A DNA stretch of 10,655 bases from Bacteroidales bacterium (GTDB lineage: Bacteria > Bacteroidota > Bacteroidia > Bacteroidales > P3). The notes beneath the pieces were generated by a model. The model was not told the origin of the DNA and ran no database searches. It saw only the letters and a program-made list of their open reading frames with translations. Where the stretch lies: contig JALNVJ010000043.1 of NCBI GenBank assembly GCA_023227645.1, positions 1 through 10,655 of the forward strand, in the 5' to 3' direction. Both the position numbers and the translations under genes were made by a program. Of this stretch, positions 1 to 6,679 are shown in pieces (position 1 is the first letter of the stretch; every line of letters begins with the position of its first letter).

Positions 1-2865
1 CCTACATGTTGGTATAGATCAGATCCAGGCTCATCATTCTTATATGTTTATTCAAATAAGTTAATTTTTTATTATAATAATAATGCTGCGTTAACACCTG
101 CAATTAATCAATCTATAAATATAAAAGATCTAACAGTTTCATTTAATATAAAAAATGATTTAGAAGCATATTATGGAAACAATGCAATGATTGTAGGTGT
201 AATGGATAATGAATCTGATTATTCAACATTTGATACAGTGTTTGTTTTGAATATTCCTTACAATATACTTAAACGTGTTAACTTAAATTTTAATCAATAT
301 CAAGGCAGTGGAAAACATATTGTATTTAGAGCAAGTCATTATGATATTTCTAATTTCATTATTGATTATACCCCTCCTTGTGCAAGACCATACAATTTAA
401 CTTCAAATACTAATTCAACACAAACTGACTTATCTTGGTTCTCTGGCAATTCATACGATTCTCAGTGGTATGTTTATTATAAAACTAATTCAAGTACTGT
501 ATATGATTCCGTTTATGCAAATTCATCAACTTTTACATTAGCAAATCTCTTGCCTCAAACTAATTATACTGCATTTGTAAGAACATTTTGTGATTCTACT
601 TTATCGGAAAGCACTGATACTATTGCATTTCGAACATATTGCAATACAATAAATAGTTTACCATATGTTGAGAATTTTAATACTTATGGTTCAGGTTTAA
701 CAGTCTTTCCAACTTGTTGGAAACAATATAATTCCGATAATGGAATACAAACAATGTATGTATATAATGGTAGTTTATATTTTAGAATGGCTTATAATGC
801 TACAAGAATAGCAATAACACCTCGTTTTAATGATTCCATATATTTAAATAATTTAATGTTGAAATTTAAAATGGAGGCTGAATATTATTCAGAAGATACT
901 ACATTAAGAAATTTAACAATAGGAGCGATGACAGATGTTGAAGATATAACTACATTTGATTCTATTACTACAGTATCTGCAAATAGTAATTGGAGAAATA
1001 TTGATATTAATCTTTCTCAATATGAGTTTTCTGGGCAGTATATTGCTTTTAAATATAGTTATGATCCAGGAGAAATGGGTATAAAAAATGTTTTAATTGA
1101 TGCAATACCAACTTGTCCAAGACCAATTAATCCACAAGCAGATAATATAAGTACTACATCAGCAGATATTAGTTGGAATTTATTTACAGGAAATGAAACA
1201 ACATGGAAAGTATATTATAAACCAACTTATAATTCAACTTATGATTCTGTAATAACTACAACAAATAATTTTACATTAAACAATTTAATGCCATCTTCAA
1301 ACTATCAAGCATATATAGTAACATTATGTGATACCTCCCATTCTGCAAGTAGTGATACGATATATTTTAGAACAAACTGTTCAACTATTGATACATTACC
1401 ATTTTTAGAAACCTTTACCCGTTCAGGAATAAATACATTTCCAACTTGTTGGACTACATCTTCAACAGATTTAATAAATGGAAGATTAACTATCGATAAT
1501 GGAGATATTCTTATTACTCCCGAAATTAATAATGCAATAAATATTAGTGATTTGATGATTAGATTTAAATCTGCAATTTATTATGGATATCAAAATAATA
1601 GAGATAACATAATTACTATTGGGATGATGAGTGATCCAAATGATATTACATCATTTGATTCTATTACCTCAATAACATTTAATAACATATTGGCAGAATT
1701 TGACATTAGTCTTGAAAGTTACCAAGGTCCAGGGCATTATATTGCTTTAAAATCAAATGAAAACAATTCTACGATAGTATTAGATGATTTATTAATTGAT
1801 GAAAGATTATCTCATTGTATTAGACCAGATAATATTGTAGCCACACAAAATTCTAATAATTTTTTGAGTGCAGATCTTTCTTGGCAAGTAAGGGATCCAA
1901 ATGATGTGGGTTGGTGGATATTATACCAAGTTGGAAATTCAAATAATTATGATTCTATCTATTCAACAACTAATTCAATAACTATTCCAAATTTAGTTTC
2001 TAATACTAAATATTATTTCTATTTAAAAACATATTGCGATGTAGAAACAACATCACTTTTAACATCACCTATAACTTATATTACACCTTGTTATAATGCA
2101 CCAATAAGTAATTTTCCATTCACAGAAGATTTTACAACAGGATTTAATTGTTGGAGGTTAAAAAATAATGGAGTATTAAGAGATATAAATTGGTCACTCA
2201 ATAATGGTTCAGCTAAATATTTTGGGAACTATGATATTGGAGAAGATTCACGATTAATAAGTCCAGCTTTTAACTTTACATCTAATATGCAGATTACTTA
2301 CAATATTTACAAAGAATATATATCAAATACTACAGAAAAAAGAGTTTTCGTATATATTAATTCAACTCCAGACACAATAGGTGCAATATTATTAGGGACA
2401 GAATACCCAAATGGTAGTTCTGGACAAACTCCATATTGGGATACTATTAATTATCTAATTCCTATTAATAGTTTTGGAGAAAGGTATATAATTTTTAAAG
2501 GAGACGGTTTTGGTGATTTTAGGGTTGATAATATAGTTGTTGAACCTTCACCAACTTGTCCTTCAAATTATAATCCTAATATTATTCAATATAATGATCA
2601 TTCAATACAATTTAATTGGGATAATAGTATTTTAGTGCCACAAAATTGGATAATTGCTTATCAAGCTATAAATCCAGAAATTTTTAATCCATCTTCAACT
2701 TCAGCAACCCAAGTTATAATTCCAGATACATCATTAACATTAGCTACTATAAATGGATTAAATTTAGGTACAACATATAGCTTTGCTTTAAGACCATTAT
2801 GTGATACCAACTGGTCAAATATTATATCTATTCATACTCCACAGATTGCTCAAATACCTTATGCT
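1..2865 (+). repeat. Tandem protein-module repeat, about 4 units of 235-244 codons
   Basis: Unit starts are marked by PTCW (1, 709, 1441) and the variant NCW (2146), giving periods of 708, 732 and 705 nt. Each unit repeats, in order, TCW, ITP, a block like IG.M.D..D.T.FDSI, YIA(F/L)K, a Cys-Arg-Pro, an SW, YDS, a (S/T)NY or equivalent, TxCD and (R/I)T.C. The fourth unit is the most diverged in its sandwich half. The DNA is not near-identical between units, so the duplications are old and unlikely to recombine easily. Confidence 0.85.
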
Positions 2866-4233
2866 TGTAATTTTGAAGATACAATTGAAAATAAAAATTG
2901 GATAATATCTAATGGAAATGCAATAAATCGTTGGTATATATCTTCAGCTGTAGATAATGATACTATTGATGGTAATTCATTACTTATATCTAATGACAAT
3001 GGAGTAACTAATGCTTATACTGCACATGCAATATCATGTGTAAGTGCGACAAGACAATTTGAATCAACTGGAGCTAATACATATACATTAAAATTTGATG
3101 TTAGAATGACAGGTGAGACTTCTTATGATTATCTTAAAGTATTTATTGTTGATGATGATACTGTTTATAGTGGTTCAGATTCAATATGTTACTATGGTAA
3201 TAAAACTTATTCAACCCAGGCTGTTTTATTCGGCGGTTCAGGTGGAATTTGCCCGACATGTCCTTATTGGAGTAATAGCTATAATAATTCCACTATAACT
3301 AAGACGATACAATTAGGTAATCAAGGAGTGGCGGGTAATATTAAAAGATTAGTATTTGTATGGGTAAATGATAATTCAGATCTATATAACCCTCCACCTG
3401 CAATTGATAATATTTCTCTTAATGATAATAGAATAAGAATACAAATATATGATTCGATATGTCAGGGTAATAATTACACAGAAAATGGTTTTAATGTAGA
3501 TAGTGCAGGTATATATACAAGAACAATTCAAACTTCAAATGGGAATGATAGTATCATCACACTAAACTTAATGGTTAATCCTATATATCATACAAATTTA
3601 TCGGCTTCAATATGTAGGGGAAACACTTATGCAGAAAATGGTTTCAATGCAGATAGTGCTGGCATATACATACAAACCCTTCAATCAATAAATTCTTGTG
3701 ATAGTATAGTCAGTCTTAATCTTTCAGTAATTGAAGTTGCAACACCAACAAATATTGAAATACAACAAGAAGGAAATCGCTTTAATATAAGCTGGCAAGT
3801 TCAATCAGATAGTTCAATCCTTTATCGTAATAATGAATTAATAGCAACATTTACAACCAATATTTATCAAGATACTAACCTTATTGAAGGGGTTAATTAT
3901 TGTTATAAGCTAAAGGCAAAAAGTGGAGATTGTGAAAGTGAAGAAAGTCAAGAGGAGTGTAGAATATTATTAGGAATAAATGATGTTAATAAAGAAAACT
4001 ACTCAGTGAATATTTATCCAAATCCAGCAAAAGATTATATAATAATAGAAGGAGCAAATATAGAAAAGGTAGAAATATATAATATCCACGGACAAAAACT
4101 CCAAGAAAAGAAAGTAAGTAATTCAAATAATATAACATTAAGCACCAAATCTCTTTCTAATGGAACATACCATATTAAGGTAATCCACCATAACGGACAA
4201 ATAATTACAAAGAAACTAATAATCGCAAGATAG
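1..4233 (+). CDS. Giant T9SS-secreted multidomain surface/adhesin-like protein, 5'-truncated by the window
   Basis: The frame is open from base 1 and begins inside a repeat (PTCW at 1-12 matches PTCW at 709-720 and 1441-1452), so the true start is upstream; the ATG at 187 is internal. 1410 residues are visible. From N to C: about four modules, each a ~140-residue beta-sandwich resembling MAM/choice-of-anchor-J/cleaved-adhesin domains and a ~95-residue Fn3-like domain (Fn3 at about 373-650, 1108-1380, 1810-2085, 2551-2850); a fifth, divergent sandwich (about 2860-3420); two 51-residue repeats (3451-3735); one Fn3-like domain (about 3742-3975); and a type A T9SS sorting tail (about 4003-4230, YPNPAKDY then LSNGTYHIKV and a basic end). 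In this phylum such a tail directs export through the outer membrane and attachment or release at the surface. No catalytic domain is visible, so adhesion or scaffolding is inferred. It is Asn/Ser/Thr-rich. The ligand is unknown. Confidence 0.88.
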   Translation, partial: PTCWYRSDPGSSFLYVYSNKLIFYYNNNAALTPAINQSINIKDLTVSFNIKNDLEAYYGNNAMIVGVMDNESDYSTFDTVFVLNIPYNILKRVNLNFNQYQGSGKHIVFRASHYDISNFIIDYTPPCARPYNLTSNTNSTQTDLSWFSGNSYDSQWYVYYKTNSSTVYDSVYANSSTFTLANLLPQTNYTAFVRTFCDSTLSESTDTIAFRTYCNTINSLPYVENFNTYGSGLTVFPTCWKQYNSDNGIQTMYVYNGSLYFRMAYNATRIAITPRFNDSIYLNNLMLKFKMEAEYYSEDTTLRNLTIGAMTDVEDITTFDSITTVSANSNWRNIDINLSQYEFSGQYIAFKYSYDPGEMGIKNVLIDAIPTCPRPINPQADNISTTSADISWNLFTGNETTWKVYYKPTYNSTYDSVITTTNNFTLNNLMPSSNYQAYIVTLCDTSHSASSDTIYFRTNCSTIDTLPFLETFTRSGINTFPTCWTTSSTDLINGRLTIDNGDILITPEINNAINISDLMIRFKSAIYYGYQNNRDNIITIGMMSDPNDITSFDSITSITFNNILAEFDISLESYQGPGHYIALKSNENNSTIVLDDLLIDERLSHCIRPDNIVATQNSNNFLSADLSWQVRDPNDVGWWILYQVGNSNNYDSIYSTTNSITIPNLVSNTKYYFYLKTYCDVETTSLLTSPITYITPCYNAPISNFPFTEDFTTGFNCWRLKNNGVLRDINWSLNNGSAKYFGNYDIGEDSRLISPAFNFTSNMQITYNIYKEYISNTTEKRVFVYINSTPDTIGAILLGTEYPNGSSGQTPYWDTINYLIPINSFGERYIIFKGDGFGDFRVDNIVVEPSPTCPSNYNPNIIQYNDHSIQFNWDNSILVPQNWIIAYQAINPEIFNPSSTSATQVIIPDTSLTLATINGLNLGTTYSFALRPLCDTNWSNIISIHTPQIAQIPYACNFEDTIENKNWIISNGNAINRWYISSAVDNDTIDGNSLLISNDNGVTNAYTAHAISCVSATRQFESTGANTYTLKFDVRMTGETSYDYLKVFIVDDDTVYSGSDSICYYGNKTYSTQAVLFGGSGGICPTCPYWSNSYNNSTITKTIQLGNQGVAGNIKRLVFVWVNDNSDLYNPPPAIDNISLNDNRIRIQIYDSICQGNNYTENGFNVDSAGIYTRTIQTSNGNDSIITLNLMVNPIYHTNLSASICRGNTYAENGFNADSAGIYIQTLQSINSCDSIVSLNLSVIEVATPTNIEIQQEGNRFNISWQVQSDSSILYRNNELIATFTTNIYQDTNLIEGVNYCYKLKAKSGDCESEESQEECRILLGINDVNKENYSVNIYPNPAKDYIIIEGANIEKVEIYNIHGQKLQEKKVSNSNNITLSTKSLSNGTYHIKVIHHNGQIITKKLIIAR
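3451..3735 (+). repeat. Two 51-residue repeats in the surface protein
   Basis: Two copies share the pattern SIC(Q/R)G-N-x-Y-x-ENGFN-x-DSAGIY followed by a DSI-x-x-LNL strand. The SIC codons fall at 3454 and 3607, a period of exactly 153 nt. Similar short beta-rich repeats are common just before the sorting tail in secreted Bacteroidota proteins and probably act as a spacer or stalk (inference). Confidence 0.8.
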
Positions 4234-4308
4234 AGATTTTATTCTTATGATTATTATATATTGTTAATTCAAACATTTTACAGCGTCTTTTATTGCTATT
4301 TCTTTTAT

Positions 4309-4480
4309 ATTCTAACTGCTTAGTTTTCTATTTATACTTCCTTGTTTTGGATTTATACTTCTTAGTTTAGGTCAGAAATAGCCTATTTTTAGGGTGAAAA
4401 TAGCCTATTTTTGGTCAGGAATAGCCTATTTTTGGGTAGAAATAGCCTATTTTTCTGTTGGAAATAGCCTATTTTTGGGG
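4309..4480. repeat. 21-22 bp intergenic tandem array with two subfamilies, about 8 units
   Basis: Five units carry the identical core AATAGCCTATTTTT at 4377-4390, 4399-4412, 4420-4433, 4441-4454 and 4463-4476, spaced 22, 21, 21 and 22 bp. Just upstream and in the same register are two 21-bp units of another sequence (4330-4350 and 4351-4371, sharing ATTTATACTTC) and a weaker related one (4309-4329). Most cores contain AAATAG-C-CTATTT, a palindrome around a single C. There are no unique spacers between units, so this is not a CRISPR. No open frame of useful length crosses the array. Confidence 0.85.
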
Positions 4481-4528
4481 TAAACTAAGCCTTTGAAATT
4501 TATTTTAACTGCTTTAAAATTTAATTCT

Positions 4529-4705
4529 ATGGCAATTAAATACTTTAAGAAGAAAAGGATAATTGTTATTAACTCAGTTTCTTAAGAAAGATATGTTCCT
4601 AATATGCAGTTAGAGAGTACTGTGGGATTTGAGGAATTGTTAGAAATGATTGAGAATAAGAGTACAATGAGTAGGGGTATTATGGGTGTGCTTGCTAATC
4701 TGTAA
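4529..4705 (+). pseudogene. Decayed HU-like DNA-binding protein gene (N-terminal part, in-frame stop)
   Basis: Reading from ATG 4529 gives MAIKYFKKKRIIVINSVS, then TAA (4583-4585), then in the same frame ERYVPNMQLES, TVGFEELLEMIENKSTMSRG and IMGVLANL up to TAA 4703-4705. The MAIKY opening, the (Y)VP...STV segment and the helix pattern EELxExIxxxSTxSRxxxxxVLxxL are what I know from HU-like/HIG family proteins of Bacteroidota. Family members run to roughly 120-150 residues, so the DNA-contacting beta-arm half is missing as well as the frame being interrupted. It overlaps the 3' end of the opposing glycosidase-like gene by 11 nt. No -7 box is visible upstream. The family call rests on remembered pattern only; a short non-homologous frame is the alternative. 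Confidence 0.5.
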
Positions 4706-5423
4706 ATATTAACCAATTTGTTTGGTTTGCGGTGCTTGATGTAAGTTTACCAATTGGTATATAATTATCTCCTTCTGTTCTTATCCAGCCATGGCTCCAT
4801 GTTCCCATATCAAGGCAGATAGCAGTTTTTATACCCATTCTCACTAGAGAAGCTGAAAAATCATTTATCTTCAACCTTTGTTCTGATTCTATTATGCAGG
4901 GATTATTATTAATGATTACTAGTGCTCTCCGATAGGTTTCTCTTTCTCCAAAAATCCTACAATCCATTACAATGGAATCATTTACCAATAGCATTTGTTG
5001 AAAGAGATAGCCTCTTTTCCGAATTGCTTTAGTTTGAGATGTTTTTAAAGAGTGGTTAATTGGTTGTATTGAAACCTTTCCATCAATTATTGATACATAA
5101 CCATTAGCAATTGATTTATAACCCCATTTCATATTTCCTTTTTCAATATATTTTCCCATTATACTTTTAAGGTCTTTCCCTGTGAAAGCTGCTGCAACAG
5201 ATATTTTTATCCTTGTGTCATTTGAATCGGGACGTGTTGTTGTGAAATAAGCATGGCTATTTATTGGACGATAAACTATAAGAGTAATAGTAGTAGTGTC
5301 TATTTTTTGGTAAATAGTATCAACTTCAATTTTGGAAGTCCCATTATCATAAGTTTGCAATGGTTTGGAGTAGAGGTTAAAGCTAATTATTATACTTATT
5401 ATTACTATGATAATTTTTCGCAT
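4695..5423 (-). CDS. Secreted phosphodiester glycosidase (NAGPA)-like protein
   Basis: 242 residues. Residues 1-19 form a Sec signal peptide (MRK then an Ile/Val-rich core ending LYSKP) with no lipobox Cys, so the product is probably periplasmic or exported. The body resembles the Bacteroidota branch of the phosphodiester glycosidase (NAGPA, PF09992) fold: AAAFTG at 77-82, a GYK segment near 101-103, RRALVIINNNPCII at 165-178 and AICLDMGTWSHGWIR at 201-215, ending TNWLIFTD. Where classical NAGPA proteins have an LDGGGSS motif, this one has LDMGTWSHGW, which I believe is typical of this branch. Its substrate is unknown. The start ATG (5421-5423) lies inside the end of the methyltransferase gene, an overlap of 19 nt, so translation is probably coupled. 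An A-rich stretch rather than a Shine-Dalgarno precedes it. Confidence 0.65.
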   Translation of the reverse strand: MRKIIIVIISIIISFNLYSKPLQTYDNGTSKIEVDTIYQKIDTTTITLIVYRPINSHAYFTTTRPDSNDTRIKISVAAAFTGKDLKSIMGKYIEKGNMKWGYKSIANGYVSIIDGKVSIQPINHSLKTSQTKAIRKRGYLFQQMLLVNDSIVMDCRIFGERETYRRALVIINNNPCIIESEQRLKINDFSASLVRMGIKTAICLDMGTWSHGWIRTEGDNYIPIGKLTSSTANQTNWLIFTD

Positions 5424-6595
5424 GCTATTATTATCTTTTCGTTTTCTGAATTGGTAGTAAAAAATAGATAATCATCACCTCCGTCCTTAATACCTGTACG
5501 TTTTCTAATCTCTGCAACCATTTGAGGGAAGTTTCTAATGGTTATATTGGCTTTTGGAAAACGTTCTGATAGGGTTTTAATGTTTTTATGATTGTAGGGG
5601 AACAATGTTGTAATAATAAATGTCCTACCAGGGAAATTGTCAATCTTCTGCTCTGAAACAAATAAATGGGAGCGGGAAGCTATTTTCTTTATTGGGAAAT
5701 ATTCTGAAATAACATGATATCCTCCTGCTTTCATTACCGAAGCGTTAGGTTCGTACAAGAATGATTCTCTTTTTATATCGTTTTTGTTTGCTATATTTGG
5801 AGAGATTGTAGCATTATTAAATGAGAATTTTATTAATTTATTATTTGAATCAAAATCGATACAATGATATTTTATTTCCTCATTAAAACCTTTTTCTAAG
5901 ATAACGAATAATTCCTTGCATTCATTCTTAACTGAAATAGTATGTATTTCTTTAATATTAATTAGCTCATTCAATAAGCTTTTTATCTCCAACATTGGAG
6001 AGAGTTTAAGTGCAATTGTTTTTGTTTTCTCAAATAGTTTTGGAATAAGATCAACAACATAGGGCTGGCAATCTTCTAAAAGGAATACTTTCTTTTGGTT
6101 TTCATTTCTGCGAGAAGGGTCAATGTATATGATATCTGTTTCTTCTAAATTGCTAATATTATTTAGGCTATTACCCTTAATGACTTCAATATTATTGAGG
6201 TTAAGAGTTTCAAAATTTGAAAGTGCTACTTCTGCAAGTTCAATATCTATTTCGTGATAATAAACCTTTTTGATTTTTTTTGCGAAGAATATATCATCAA
6301 TTCCAAATCCGGAAGTCAGATCTCTTAGGGTTGATTCTGCTGGGAAGAGTGACGCTTTATATTTGGCAGTTTGTTCTGATGAGGTTTGTTCAAGGTTTAT
6401 CTTTTTTGGGAAAATTATATTTTCACTCTCAATTAGGGAAGGGAACTTTTCTATAGCTTTTCTATATCCTTCAATTTGCCTTACGCATAGTTTGATATCA
6501 ATATTTTCAATCTGAGGTTGGAGCAAAAGCTTGGTTGTGTTTGCTTCTATGTTTTCTTTTATAAATTCTTTTTCTTCTAAACTTAGTTTTTTCAT
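5405..6595 (-). CDS. Class I SAM-dependent methyltransferase with THUMP-like C-terminal domain
   Basis: 396 residues, cytoplasmic. An N-terminal alpha-helical part (about 1-80) is followed by a Rossmann methyltransferase core: DLTSGFGID (92-100) is the SAM-binding motif I, YYHEID (112-117) supplies the acidic residue for the ribose, and YIDPSRR (157-163) takes the motif IV place. LYEPNASVMKAG (280-291) and the end RNFPQMVAEIRKRTGIKDGG (354-373) then DDYLFFTT match the PG_1098/THUMP-like family (PF18096 type), which is usually of this length. THUMP-related folds bind RNA, so an RNA substrate is likely, but the modified base is not known to me. The start is the only early Met; the next is near residue 201. 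It is the first gene of a two-gene operon. A -7 box sits only 4 nt before the ATG. Confidence 0.82.
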   Translation of the reverse strand: MKKLSLEEKEFIKENIEANTTKLLLQPQIENIDIKLCVRQIEGYRKAIEKFPSLIESENIIFPKKINLEQTSSEQTAKYKASLFPAESTLRDLTSGFGIDDIFFAKKIKKVYYHEIDIELAEVALSNFETLNLNNIEVIKGNSLNNISNLEETDIIYIDPSRRNENQKKVFLLEDCQPYVVDLIPKLFEKTKTIALKLSPMLEIKSLLNELINIKEIHTISVKNECKELFVILEKGFNEEIKYHCIDFDSNNKLIKFSFNNATISPNIANKNDIKRESFLYEPNASVMKAGGYHVISEYFPIKKIASRSHLFVSEQKIDNFPGRTFIITTLFPYNHKNIKTLSERFPKANITIRNFPQMVAEIRKRTGIKDGGDDYLFFTTNSENEKIIIACEKLS

Positions 6596-6599
6596 TATG

Positions 6600-6607
6600 C
6601 AAATATA
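6600..6607 (-). promoter_or_regulatory. Candidate -7 box for the methyltransferase operon
   Basis: On the minus strand this reads TATATTTG, a match to the TAnnTTTG -7 element of Bacteroidota sigma-ABfr promoters. No TTTG-type -33 element is seen about 20 bp further upstream. Transcription would begin close to the ATG at 6595, so the mRNA would be leaderless or nearly so. Confidence 0.5.
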
Positions 6608-6630
6608 GGAATAATTTTAATTTCTTTATT

Positions 6631-6662
6631 TTTGCTGCTAATAATTAAACATTGTATATTTG
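6631..6662 (+). promoter_or_regulatory. Promoter for the patatin-like gene
   Basis: TTTG (6631-6634) and TATATTTG (6655-6662), separated by 20 nt, match both the -33 and -7 elements of the Bacteroidota promoter. This makes the upstream ATG at 6632 unusable as the start and points to the ATGs at 6668 or 6680. Confidence 0.65.
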
Positions 6663-6679
6663 CACGGATGAAATTTTAC

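Noticed and set aside
3113..3298. Open frame of 61 codons inside the surface-protein gene
   Set aside because: It lies wholly inside the large gene in another frame and its translation is hydrophobic noise; a shadow frame.
1..4233. Start of the surface protein at ATG 187
   Set aside because: The frame is open to base 1 and the upstream residues (PTCW, then ITP-like and IKDL segments) match the repeat consensus, so the ATG is internal.
4217..4256. Terminator after the surface-protein gene (TAATAATC / GATTATTA)
   Set aside because: The 8-bp stem has no G-C strength (one G-C pair), a 24-nt loop and no following T-run, so it is not convincing.
4309..4480. CRISPR-like array
   Set aside because: The units are contiguous 21-22 bp repeats with short related linkers and no unique spacers, and no cas genes are nearby.
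5253..5471. Plus-strand open frame across the glycosidase/methyltransferase junction
   Set aside because: It is antisense to two well-supported genes, with low-complexity Tyr/Ser translation and no promoter.
6270..6515. Plus-strand open frame of 81 codons inside the methyltransferase gene
   Set aside because: It is antisense to conserved SAM-binding coding sequence and has no family features.
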